DNA of 35,862 nt from MB1-2 sp046566065 (GTDB taxonomy: Bacteria > Actinomycetota > CADDZG01 > WHSQ01): the NCBI GenBank assembly GCA_046566065.1, contig JBKHXK010000024.1:1-35862 (forward strand). Reading direction: 5' to 3'. The position numbers and the translations under genes are program-made. The notes beneath the pieces were generated by a model. It had not been told where the DNA came from. It did not search any database and saw nothing but the letters and a program-made list of their open reading frames with translations. Of this stretch, positions 20,931 to 28,366 are shown one piece after another (the stretch's first letter is position 1; each line of letters begins with the position of its first letter).

Positions 20931-22730
20931 ATGAGAGACCTGTCCGTATCGCTGCTCGGGGTTCCCAGCGTCTCGCGCGGCGGGACCGCCGGCCTTCAGC
21001 CGAAGGGCAAGAAGGCCTGGGCACTGCTGACCTACCTCGCCCTGAGCGACGGCCCTCATACGCGGAATCACCTCGCGGAGCTGCTGTTCGGTGGCACTGA
21101 CGATCCGCTTGGGTCGCTTCGCTGGAACCTCTCGCAGTTGCGCAAGATCCTGAAGTTGCCGGAGGCCTTGCGCGGGTCGTATCTCGATCTTCGGGCGGAC
21201 CTCGATGGGGTCTTGGACGTGGACGTTCTGACGAAGGGCACGTGGACGGAGGCCATACGAGTGCGCGGCCTGGGCTGCGACCTCTTGGAAGGCATGGATT
21301 TCCCGTCGGATCCGACCTTCGAGACCTGGCTGACGCTGGAGCGATCACGCATCCGTAATGTCACGAGGAGCGTGCTCCGCGAGGCGGCGGCTGCGTCCCT
21401 CGGCAATGGTCACCCTGATATGGCGGCGGACTTCGCAGCTCGAGCGATCGCTCTCGATCCCTTCAACGAAGCCAGTCACGAGTTGTTGATCCGGGCATTC
21501 GCATCGGCCGGTCTCCACGACAAGGCGAACGCTGCTTTGGCCCGCTGCACCCAGCTCTTCCGGGACGAACTTCAGGTCGAGCCGAGCGCAGCGCTCAGGA
21601 ATGCGCTGACCGAAGGACGGCCGCATGCTGGGCTCAAGGTCTCCGGGCCGGCCGCGGCCCGAGCGCAGTTGGATCTCGGCCGTTCGGCACTGAAAGCAGG
21701 CGCGATCGAAACCGGGATAGAGAGCCTTCGGGCCGCCGTGGGGGCCGCGGAGCAGTCCGGTGACCGCTCTCTCTATGCCGAATCGCTACTGGGGCTGGGA
21801 TACGCACTGCTCCACTCCGTTCGAGGACGAGATGGGGAGGCCTCGGCGCTGCTGCACCGCGCTTTGGGTATCGCCGAAAGCGTGGGGTCGGAGTCGCTGA
21901 CGTCCGCGTGTCTGCGCGAGCTCGGCTACATCGAGATGCTGGTGGGGAGCTACGACAGGGCCCTCGTATCTCTGGAGCGGGCCCTCGATCTTTCGGGAGA
22001 TGACCAGGCCGGGGCGGCGTGGACCCTCGCTTACGAGGCGATCTGCCATTCGGACATGGGCCGTTACGCGAAGGCGGTCGAGTGCCTCGACCGATGCCTC
22101 GCGATGGAAGGCCAGGCAGATACAGCGAGTCAGACGGCCTACGCGCTCTGTCTCCTCGGGCGCATCCAGTTGTTGCGAGGCGAGCTGGCGCAGGCCCGAG
22201 AGAGCCTCGAGCGATCTATCTCCACGGCCACCAAGTGCGGATGGACGGGTTTGGTCCCCTGGCCGCAGTCACTCCTGGCCGAGGTCGACCTACTCGAAGG
22301 TGCAGATCCCGATCAGGCGCGCGTACGTTTGGAACACGCCCTCTCGCTGGCCCAACAGATCGGTGACCCCTGTTGGGAAGCGGCTGCGCTGCACGGGCTC
22401 GGCATGGTCGATGCCGCCGCGGGGGCCGTGGAGACGGCGACGGAGAGATTGAAGCGGGCCAGCACCGTGTGCGTCCGGTTCCCCGATTCGTATATCTGGA
22501 TGAGGGGATACATCCTCGACGCTCTGTGCGATCTCTCGACCCAGACCGGGGCGCCGGGTGCCGATCAGTGGATCAGCGACCTGCGGAACCTGGCCGCCCA
22601 GACGGGCATGAACGAGCTGCTGGCCCGCTCGTACCTGTACGAGTCGCGCAGCGGCGACGAGTCCGCCGGGTCTACCGCCCGCCTCATCGCCCGAGAGGTC
22701 GACAACCCGGTTCTGCTCTCTTTCATCTGA
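20931..22730 (+). CDS. BTAD (SARP-type) transcriptional regulator with TPR region
   Basis: A 599-residue protein. Residues 1-90 are a winged-helix DNA-binding domain (SVSLLGVPSVSRGG, KKAWALLTYLALSDGPHTRNHLAELLFG, SLRWNLSQLRKIL). Residues about 95-240 are the BTAD helical domain (DPFNEASHELLIRAFASAGLHDKANAALARC). Residues about 245-560 are degenerate tetratricopeptide repeats. There is no P-loop ATPase between them, unlike the large AfsR-type members. I start at ATG 20931; an upstream extension of 25 residues is open but does not look conserved. No clear ribosome binding site is present. It lies between a divergent sulfotransferase gene and a downstream DUF4242 gene, the likeliest local targets. 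Confidence 0.88.
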   Translation: MRDLSVSLLGVPSVSRGGTAGLQPKGKKAWALLTYLALSDGPHTRNHLAELLFGGTDDPLGSLRWNLSQLRKILKLPEALRGSYLDLRADLDGVLDVDVLTKGTWTEAIRVRGLGCDLLEGMDFPSDPTFETWLTLERSRIRNVTRSVLREAAAASLGNGHPDMAADFAARAIALDPFNEASHELLIRAFASAGLHDKANAALARCTQLFRDELQVEPSAALRNALTEGRPHAGLKVSGPAAARAQLDLGRSALKAGAIETGIESLRAAVGAAEQSGDRSLYAESLLGLGYALLHSVRGRDGEASALLHRALGIAESVGSESLTSACLRELGYIEMLVGSYDRALVSLERALDLSGDDQAGAAWTLAYEAICHSDMGRYAKAVECLDRCLAMEGQADTASQTAYALCLLGRIQLLRGELAQARESLERSISTATKCGWTGLVPWPQSLLAEVDLLEGADPDQARVRLEHALSLAQQIGDPCWEAAALHGLGMVDAAAGAVETATERLKRASTVCVRFPDSYIWMRGYILDALCDLSTQTGAPGADQWISDLRNLAAQTGMNELLARSYLYESRSGDESAGSTARLIAREVDNPVLLSFI

Positions 22731-22807
22731 TCCGTCCCTTCACACGCTGCTTCACACGGTTCGGGGCGATCATCCGGTTGTCGCTGCCGTCGAGAAAGGA
22801 GCAGTAG

Positions 22808-23059
22808 ATGCCATTGTTCATGGACGTCCACAACATGGAGGGAGGGGTGGCCGCCTCCGATGTTGCCGGAGCTCACGAGAAGGATCTCGAGGTACAGGGC
22901 CAGCATGGGGTGAACTACCTGCGGTACTGGGTCGACGAGAAGGCAGGCAAGATCTTCTGTCTGGTGGATGCACCGGATGCGGAAACCGCATCACGGGTCC
23001 ACCGGGAAGCCCACGGCCTCGTCGCCGACGAGATCTACGCGGTCCAGGAAGGGTCCTAA
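22808..23059 (+). CDS. DUF4242 (SCO4226-like nickel-binding) protein
   Basis: An 83-residue protein with MPLFMDVHNMEGGVAASDVAGAH at the start, VNYLRYWVDEKAGKIFCLVDAP in the middle and ETASRVHREAHGLVADEIYAV at the end, the pattern of the DUF4242 ferredoxin-like fold. The Streptomyces coelicolor member SCO4226 binds nickel; the His residues in the first and last parts are candidate ligands. AAGGAG lies 6 bases before the ATG. It is 77 bases downstream of the BTAD regulator in the same direction and is followed by a strong terminator. Confidence 0.85.
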   Translation: MPLFMDVHNMEGGVAASDVAGAHEKDLEVQGQHGVNYLRYWVDEKAGKIFCLVDAPDAETASRVHREAHGLVADEIYAVQEGS

Positions 23060-23064
23060 CTTCT

Positions 23065-23099
23065 ATGGAGAGCGCCGTCGTCAGGACGGCGCTCTCCAT
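23065..23099. terminator. Bidirectional hairpin terminator
   Basis: ATGGAGAGCGCCGTC and its perfect complement (15-bp stem) flank a 5-base GTCAG loop, 5 bases after the DUF4242 stop. It lies between convergent genes and can serve both strands, though the T-runs on either side are weak. Confidence 0.75.
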
Positions 23100-23116
23100 C
23101 GCTTCGCTCTCTTGCC

Positions 23117-23374
23117 TTACCGCCCTGTTCCGTGGTGCGCGGCGTGCCAGGTGCCATGAGAGCCGGGCATCGGGCCCGTCATGGGCGCCCCTGTCATCGT
23201 CATGCCGGGCATCGGGGCAGCGCCGTCCTGTGTCTCGAACATGTGGCTGACCCCATAACCGCGGTCTAGACGGTTCCAGTGGTTCGGGGTCATCGCCGTC
23301 CATGCCCAGATGAACAGACCGATCGCAAGGGCGATCCCTAGGGCCGTCAGAGCAGTGCTTCCGGTGAGTTTCAT
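23117..23374 (-). CDS. Small membrane protein with Met/His-rich tail (copper island)
   Basis: An 85-residue protein with one transmembrane helix at about 8-28 (ALGIALAIGLFIWAWTAM) and an outside-facing tail that ends in MPGMTMTGAPMTGPMPG and HGTWHAAHHGTG, which is rich in Met and His. Such tails bind Cu(I) and Cu(II) in periplasmic or surface copper proteins. AAAGGAGG precedes the ATG by 5 bases. It is divergent from the CopZ-like gene across a CsoR-type palindrome, so it is probably copper-induced. I do not recognise a named family; a role in copper handling is inferred from composition and position. Confidence 0.75.
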   Translation of the reverse strand: MKLTGSTALTALGIALAIGLFIWAWTAMTPNHWNRLDRGYGVSHMFETQDGAAPMPGMTMTGAPMTGPMPGSHGTWHAAHHGTGR

Positions 23375-23406
23375 CGCGACCTCCTTTTAGGCTCTATCCT
23401 CCTGAA

Positions 23407-23421
23407 TACCCCCTGGGGGTA
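23407..23421. promoter_or_regulatory. CsoR-type copper operator
   Basis: TACCCCC-T-GGGGGTA is a perfect palindrome that matches the known CsoR box pattern (TACCCC...GGGGTA). It is centred between the divergent Met/His-rich gene and the CopZ-like gene, overlapping where either promoter would lie. CsoR releases this kind of site when it binds Cu(I). No csoR gene is in the window. Confidence 0.85.
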
Positions 23422-23472
23422 CTAGGGCCGGTCGGCACTGGATGTGCGGGCCATACGACTCAAGGAGGAGAG

Positions 23473-23685
23473 ATGACCCGGGTATTGAGGGTTCCCGACA
23501 TGTCTTGCGGGCACTGCAAGGCCACGGTAGAGCAGGCGCTCCTGACCGTGGAGGGAGTGGAGCGCGCGTCGGTCGATCTCGGAAGCAAGACCGTCTCGGT
23601 CGAGCACGGGGATGCGGTCTCGGAGGAGGCGCTCAGGGAGGCCGTCAGCGCGGCCGGCTATTCGGTGGCGGAGGTGAGCGCGTGA
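23473..23685 (+). CDS. CopZ-like heavy-metal-associated copper chaperone
   Basis: A 70-residue single HMA domain. The metal site is M-S-C-G-H-C (C12 and C15 in VPDMSCGHCKATV), followed by the usual VEGVERASVDLGSKTVSVEH and a final AAGYSV turn. It carries Cu(I) in the cytosol, normally to a CopA ATPase, which is not present here. AAGGAGG precedes the ATG. It is under the CsoR-type box and its stop overlaps the start of the cupredoxin gene, so the two are coupled. Confidence 0.92.
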   Translation: MTRVLRVPDMSCGHCKATVEQALLTVEGVERASVDLGSKTVSVEHGDAVSEEALREAVSAAGYSVAEVSA

Positions 23686-24188
23686 AGAAGCTTCTCTTGA
23701 TCGGCGCCGTGCTCCTCGCTCTCGTAGCGGGCGCTTGCGGAGGGGATGGATCGACCGATGGGTCCAGCGGTGGTTCCTCCGGCGGCGGCCATGACATGGG
23801 GTCCATGGAGGGCGAGGGCAGTCAGATGGGAGAGCCCGCCGAAGCCTCCGAGGCGGATCGCACGATCAAGGTGGTCATGCTCGACGAACTGGCATACGAC
23901 CCAGAGCAGATCGAGGTCTCCGAGGGCGAAGTGATCACCTTCGAGGTGGTGAACGACGGGAAAGCTCGCCACGAGTTCGTCCTTGGGGATGCGGATTACC
24001 AAGAGATGCATGAGAGCGAGATGGCCGGCGGAGGTCACGGCGAGATGATGGGCAACTCGGTCTCGGTCGAAGCGGGCCAGAGCGCGACGCTCACCTGGCG
24101 CTTCACGGAGAGCGGAGAGGTGCTGTACGGCTGTCACGAGCCGGGCCACTACGAAGGCGGCATGGTCGGCACGATCGAAGTCGGCTAG
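23682..24188 (+). CDS. Cupredoxin (type 1 copper) lipoprotein
   Basis: A 168-residue protein. The start is GTG at 23682 overlapping the CopZ stop, with GGAGGTGA just before. A lipoprotein signal ends at C19 (AGAC). A Gly/Ser/Met/His linker (20-55, including GGHDMGSMEGEGSQMGE) precedes the cupredoxin domain (about 60-168). Its ligands are visible: H97 in RHEFVLG, C151 and H156 in GCHEPGHYEGGM, and M161 as the axial Met. This is the plastocyanin/azurin-type blue copper site, and it should sit on the outer face of the membrane. With the Met-rich linker it may bind or pass on excess copper, or carry electrons. Confidence 0.9.
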   Translation: MKKLLLIGAVLLALVAGACGGDGSTDGSSGGSSGGGHDMGSMEGEGSQMGEPAEASEADRTIKVVMLDELAYDPEQIEVSEGEVITFEVVNDGKARHEFVLGDADYQEMHESEMAGGGHGEMMGNSVSVEAGQSATLTWRFTESGEVLYGCHEPGHYEGGMVGTIEVG

Positions 24189-24237
24189 CCCGTCCGGTGA
24201 GGTCTCGGGTTAGTGGATCGCTAGAGCGACTGCTCGG

Positions 24238-24537
24238 CTAAGCCTGCTCGTAGACCGGCAACTCGAACATCCGCACCTCGGGAGCTGCCGAGGCGTCGAC
24301 GGTGTCGGCGGTCTGCTGCCGGGCCCCGGCGACCTTGTCCTCGCTGGCGAGCATGTCTTCTTCCGAATCCCATAAAGAGATCCCGATGGCCTCGCCCTTG
24401 TCGCGGTCGACGAGGAGGAGCTGCCCCCGGAAGCCCTTGCACTCCTTCAACGCGGGGATCACGTGCTCGCGCACCGACCGGATACCGTCCTCGAGCTTCT
24501 CAGCGGATCCTCTTACGGTGACGTGCCTCGCGTACAT
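24238..24537 (-). CDS. Antibiotic-biosynthesis-monooxygenase (ABM)-like small protein
   Basis: A 99-residue protein with MYARHVTVRGSAEKLEDGIRSVREHVIPALKECKGFRGQLLLVDRDKGEAIGISLWDSEEDMLASE. This is the dimeric alpha/beta-barrel pattern of ABM-like domains: a strand, a helix, then G-F-x-G-x-x-x-L and I-S-x-W. Enzyme activity cannot be claimed; some members are monooxygenases, others are only binding proteins. The ATG at 24537 follows GGAGG at a spacing of 6; a longer frame upstream is open but overlaps the divergent promoter region. The gap before the next gene holds two promoters and no other feature I can support. Confidence 0.75.
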   Translation of the reverse strand: MYARHVTVRGSAEKLEDGIRSVREHVIPALKECKGFRGQLLLVDRDKGEAIGISLWDSEEDMLASEDKVAGARQQTADTVDASAAPEVRMFELPVYEQA

Positions 24538-24659
24538 GGCCCACCTCCATGGCTCTCGGTCCGACGGAAGAAGTGTCCGCCAGGAGCCGAGCGGGTGCAA
24601 GGGGGAAGGAGTAGGCCGGGCGCTCGGACGGGCCGGAGAGGGTGGCAGACTCGCGCTCG

Positions 24660-25403
24660 ATGGCGACACTTCGGATCAACTGCTGGTCGGGCCCCCGCAA
24701 CGTTTCGACGGCTCTCATGCGCAGCTTCGCGCAGCGATCGGACACCCGCGCCTTCGACGAACCTCTCTACGGTTACTACCTGAGGACGACCGGCGCTCCG
24801 CATCCAGGCAGGGAGGAACTGATCGAGATCCTCGAGACCGACGCCGCAACGATCATCGAGCGAACGATCTTGGGTCCTTGCGATCGCGATGTGATGTTCT
24901 TCAAGCAGATGGTCCATCACCTCACCCCCGAGCTCGATCTCGGCTTTCTCGAGCGGTGCGTGAACGTGCTGTTGATCCGCGACCCCGCGGAAGTGATCGC
25001 GTCGCTCGTGAATCAGCTGCCCGAACCGACGATGCGAGATGTTGGGCTCGCGCGACAGGTCCAACTCTTCCGCGATCTGACCTCGCGAGGTCAAGTACCG
25101 CCCGTGCTGGATGCGAAGCAAGTGCTGCTCGATCCCGAAGGGGTGCTCAAGACGCTGTGTGACCGGCTCGGTCTGGAGTGGGATCCGGCGATGCTCACCT
25201 GGCCCCCGGGCCCGCATCCTGAAGACGGGATATGGGCGAAGTACTGGTACGACAACGTGCAGCGCTCGGCGGGCTTCGAGCCCTACCGGGAGCGGAGCAA
25301 AGAGGTACCGGAGCACTGTCGAAGCTTGGTCGAGGAGTGCCAGATCTATTACGACGAGCTGCTCCCTCACGCGATCGCGGCGGCGCCCGCCGAGAGCGCT
25401 TAG
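24660..25403 (+). CDS. Sulfotransferase-like protein paired with aminotransferase
   Basis: A 247-residue protein with INCWSGPRNVSTALMRSFAQR near the start, a P-loop-like turn of the sulfotransferase superfamily, followed by DEPLYGYYLRTTG and, later, NVLLIRDPAEVIASLVNQL, which corresponds to the 3'-phosphate-binding R-D-P. It is shorter than typical sulfotransferases. The ATG is at 24660; there is no Shine-Dalgarno, and a CAGACT hexamer 8 bases upstream might be a -10. Its stop abuts the ATG of the class IV aminotransferase with no gap. In some animals I recall these two domains fused in one protein (called branched-chain aminotransferase-like), so they probably work together. The reaction is not known. 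Confidence 0.78.
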   Translation: MATLRINCWSGPRNVSTALMRSFAQRSDTRAFDEPLYGYYLRTTGAPHPGREELIEILETDAATIIERTILGPCDRDVMFFKQMVHHLTPELDLGFLERCVNVLLIRDPAEVIASLVNQLPEPTMRDVGLARQVQLFRDLTSRGQVPPVLDAKQVLLDPEGVLKTLCDRLGLEWDPAMLTWPPGPHPEDGIWAKYWYDNVQRSAGFEPYRERSKEVPEHCRSLVEECQIYYDELLPHAIAAAPAESA

Positions 25404-26333
25404 ATGTCGCCCGCCCCCTACAGGCCCGAGGACCTCCCGGATCCGCGCAACGCGGGGATCGTCATCTACGTGGACGGAGACCTGGTGCCCCGGGACGAAG
25501 CGCGCGTCTCGGTGTTCGATTCGTCGGTCCAGGGTGGCGACGCCGTATGGGAGGGGTTGCGCGTCTACGACGGGAAGATCTTCGCCCTGGATCGTCACCT
25601 CGACCGCCTGTTCGCCTCGGCCCATTCGCTGAGGTTCGACGGGGTTCCGTCTCGTGAGACCGTGCGGGAAGCGGTGGTCGAGACCTTCGTCGCCAACGGG
25701 ATGTACGACGATGCGCATGCCCGTCTGACCCTGACGCGCGGCCCCAAGGTCACCTCGGGTATGTCACCCACCAACAACCGCGCAGGTTGCACCTTGATCG
25801 TCTTGGCGGAGTGGAAACCCCCGGTATTCGGTACCGGAGGTCTCCGACTGATCACGTCTTCGGTGCGGAGGAACTCGCCAGCGACGCTCGATTCGAAGAT
25901 CCATCACAACAATCTGCTCAACAACATCCTGGCGAAGATCGAGGCGGACGTCGCCGGCGTGGACGAGGCCTTGATGTTGGACCTGCATGGGTTCGTCTCG
26001 GAGACGAACGCGACCAACGTGTTCGCGGCGCGAGCCGGCCGGCTGCTCACGCCCAGTGCAGACGCGTGTCTCCCGGGGATCACGCGCGGGATCGTGCTCG
26101 AGCTAGCGTCGAAGGATGGCATCGACGTCGTGGAGCGAAACGTGTCGCTGTCCGAGCTCTACACGGCGGACGAGGTCTTCACCACGGGCACGATGGGGGA
26201 GCTGGCCCACGTGGTCGAGATCGATGGACGCTCGATCGGGACGGGGGTCGCCGGACCCGTGACCGAACGCCTCCGAGCCCTGCACCGCCAGCTCTGCAGC
26301 GTCGAGGGCGAACCTCTGCCGAAGAGGCCCTAG
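25404..26333 (+). CDS. Class IV aminotransferase (BCAT/DAAT-like)
   Basis: A 309-residue fold-type IV PLP enzyme. It has VFDSSVQGGDAVWEGLRVYDGKIFALDRHLDRL near the start, the PLP lysine K165 in TLDSKIHHNN, and the phosphate-contacting E200 in VSETNATNVF, then LPGITRGIVLEL and VFTTGTMGELAHV. These residues fit branched-chain or D-amino-acid transaminases and aminodeoxychorismate lyase; the sequence alone does not decide. It starts with the ATG directly after the sulfotransferase-like stop codon, so expression is coupled. Its last four bases overlap the LVIVD-like gene on the other strand. Confidence 0.9.
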   Translation: MSPAPYRPEDLPDPRNAGIVIYVDGDLVPRDEARVSVFDSSVQGGDAVWEGLRVYDGKIFALDRHLDRLFASAHSLRFDGVPSRETVREAVVETFVANGMYDDAHARLTLTRGPKVTSGMSPTNNRAGCTLIVLAEWKPPVFGTGGLRLITSSVRRNSPATLDSKIHHNNLLNNILAKIEADVAGVDEALMLDLHGFVSETNATNVFAARAGRLLTPSADACLPGITRGIVLELASKDGIDVVERNVSLSELYTADEVFTTGTMGELAHVVEIDGRSIGTGVAGPVTERLRALHRQLCSVEGEPLPKRP

Positions 26334-27442
26334 AGCTTCACCTCGAAGATCTCGATCCCGCCGTTCTCGGCATGCTCGTCGGCGGTCCAGATCCGGTTCC
26401 CGTCCCAGTAAGCCGCCCACGGGCTGAAATCGCCGTCGGCTTGGTAGTAGGCCACCTCCTGGGGCGAGCGCGGATCCTTCAGGTCGAGGACGTTCAAGCC
26501 GCCCTGGTACCAGGCCGTGGTCAGCAGACGCGTGCCCGGCTTGAAGTAGTACATGTGGGCGGAGCACCAGGCCTCTGGGGTCGCCCAGAAGCTGGAGACC
26601 GCCGACCCGCGGTCGATGTTGTAGTAGCCCTGCAGCATCGGGGCGGCCGGGTTGCTTATGTCGTAGAACCACAGCGCTCCGGTCGGGGTCCCGGCGCAGG
26701 AAGTGACTCCGTGAGCCTCGTCCCCGACGACCAACAACTTGCCGTCCGGGCTGATCATGGCGGAGTGGTTGAAGAACACCTGCGGGGTCGGGATGCGCGA
26801 GAGCGTCACGGGGGCCAGAGGATCGGAGACGTCCCACAGCTGGGTCTCGGCCCCCCCGGCGCAAGCGGCGAGCTTCAGCTTCTTGGTGATCAAGAAACCG
26901 ACGTCGTGACAGCCCAAGCCCGCCGAGTTGAACCTGAGGATCTTCACATCCTTGGGGTCTCGTGCGTCGATGATCTCTTCGATCCCGCCCCGCGCGTCGC
27001 CGCAACAGCCGTTGGGGGAGACGTAGATGATCGGCTTACCGGGGTAGGCGGTGATGGTGTGGCTTCTGACCGGATCGCTGCCACCGACGATGCGCGGGCG
27101 CTTCGGATCGCGCACGTCGACGATCGCGACCCCCGGGATGCCACAGCCACCCGATGCATCGAAGGCGATGAAGCCCTTGTTCAATGACTCGACCTCGGTT
27201 CCTCCGATGCCCTCTGGACACTCGAGCTCTCCGACCACCTTCAGGGTGGAACGGTCCACGATGCTGACCGTCTTGTCCCCGACGGCGTAGGTGTAGCGCC
27301 CCTGCAGCGCGAGCTCTGTCACACGGCCGAGCTCGAGGTTGGCGATCTGTCTGATGTTGTTGCTCTTGACGGGAGCAGCCTGCGCCAAGGGAGTCAACGT
27401 GAGAGTCATCGACGCCGCGAGGACCGCAGCAAGCTTCTTCAC
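26330..27442 (-). CDS. Secreted LVIVD-like beta-propeller protein
   Basis: A 370-residue protein with a signal peptide (MKKLAAVLAASMTLTLTPLAQAA). Repeats of the type V-x-I-V-D-(V/R)-x-D-P-x-x-P-x-x (for example VAIVDVRDPKRPRIV, TQLWDVSDPLAPVTL, LWFYDISNPAAPMLQ and LNVLDLKDPRSPQEV) show a propeller of the LVIVD kind. Cysteine pairs such as NGCCGD are extracellular. There is no catalytic motif. The start is GTG at 27442, overlapping the stop of the metalloprotease-like gene (GTGA), so both come from one message. Possibly a surface binding protein; its function is unknown. Confidence 0.8.
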   Translation of the reverse strand: MKKLAAVLAASMTLTLTPLAQAAPVKSNNIRQIANLELGRVTELALQGRYTYAVGDKTVSIVDRSTLKVVGELECPEGIGGTEVESLNKGFIAFDASGGCGIPGVAIVDVRDPKRPRIVGGSDPVRSHTITAYPGKPIIYVSPNGCCGDARGGIEEIIDARDPKDVKILRFNSAGLGCHDVGFLITKKLKLAACAGGAETQLWDVSDPLAPVTLSRIPTPQVFFNHSAMISPDGKLLVVGDEAHGVTSCAGTPTGALWFYDISNPAAPMLQGYYNIDRGSAVSSFWATPEAWCSAHMYYFKPGTRLLTTAWYQGGLNVLDLKDPRSPQEVAYYQADGDFSPWAAYWDGNRIWTADEHAENGGIEIFEVKL

Positions 27443-28242
27443 GGCGTCGGATCCTCGGGCGAGGTCTTCCCGTCTCCGTCACAGGTGGTCCGGTACTTGT
27501 TCACCGGCAGGTAGATGGGCATCGACTCGCCGGAGCCCGTCATGCTCTGCACGAAGACGTACTCGAGGCCCTTGACGTCCAGGCTGCTGACGCAATGCAG
27601 GTGGGTCTCGTTGTTGCCGATCCCATCGGCGTAGAAACCGTTCATGACGTCATGCTCGGGATGCTTCTGCGAGGACGTCGGGTCGACGCCGCCCTGGCTG
27701 CCGACGTGGCCGAGGCCGAGGCAGTGTCCGTACTCCTGGCCCATGACGTTGTACATGTCCGCGTAGGTGAAGCTGCGGGTGAACATCTGCGAGTTGTTCA
27801 CGATGCAGGGGTCGGTGTACAGAGCGAAACCCAGGACGGGGCCCTTGTTCTCATCGGTGACCACCAGGATGTCGGGCTGGCGCTGCCCCGGCAGATCGTC
27901 CCTGCCCACCACGTAGACGTCGGCTCGGAAACGCCTCTTCAGCTTGGCGGAGCCGAACATGCGGATACCGCGGTCCCACTCCTTGATCGACGCCTCCATC
28001 GCTCTGAGGTAGCTGTTCTCGAAGGGTGTGACCTCGTCGGGATCGGCTCCGCCCAGCGGACCGTTGCTGTTGTAGAGCTGGCCGTGGGTAGGCGGCACGA
28101 TGTACACGGTCAGCCGTGACTTGGCCCAGAAGTCGCGTGCGGGGATCTCGAAGATGCCGTCCTCGTGGTCGGCGAGCGCGCTCGTCGGCGCCACCCCGAG
28201 GAGCAGCGCTACCGCCATCATTAGAGAGAGAAGCCTGCGCAC
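27439..28242 (-). CDS. Secreted zinc-metalloprotease-like protein with altered active site
   Basis: A 267-residue protein with a signal peptide (about 1-24, MRRLLSLMMAVALLLGVAPTSALA). The zinc motif region reads GQEYGHCLGLGH (168-179): it matches the metzincin pattern HExxHxxGxxH except that the first His is Gln (Q169); E170, H173 and H179 remain. DVMNG near 198-202 supplies the Met-turn. So the fold is metzincin-like but one zinc ligand is lost, and activity is doubtful. The start is GTG at 28242, with GGAGG 5 bases before it; the frame opens further upstream but without a signal peptide shape. It is co-transcribed with the LVIVD-like gene and diverges from the VanW-type gene. Confidence 0.8.
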   Translation of the reverse strand: MRRLLSLMMAVALLLGVAPTSALADHEDGIFEIPARDFWAKSRLTVYIVPPTHGQLYNSNGPLGGADPDEVTPFENSYLRAMEASIKEWDRGIRMFGSAKLKRRFRADVYVVGRDDLPGQRQPDILVVTDENKGPVLGFALYTDPCIVNNSQMFTRSFTYADMYNVMGQEYGHCLGLGHVGSQGGVDPTSSQKHPEHDVMNGFYADGIGNNETHLHCVSSLDVKGLEYVFVQSMTGSGESMPIYLPVNKYRTTCDGDGKTSPEDPTP

Positions 28243-28354
28243 ACGGTCCTCCGTTCGATCCGTTGTGGGGGAGGTTCGCCGCGGGGCGGGGGACTCCTCC
28301 GGGCGCGCCTGGACCGGACATTGGGGCCGCTTCAGGCGACGTGGGGGGTCCACT

Positions 28355-28360
28355 TAGCAT
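28355..28360 (+). promoter_or_regulatory. Putative -10 box of leaderless VanW-type gene
   Basis: TAGCAT, then six bases (GGGTCC), then the ATG at 28367. There is no ribosome binding site, as expected for a leaderless message. Confidence 0.5.
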
Positions 28361-28366
28361 GGGTCC

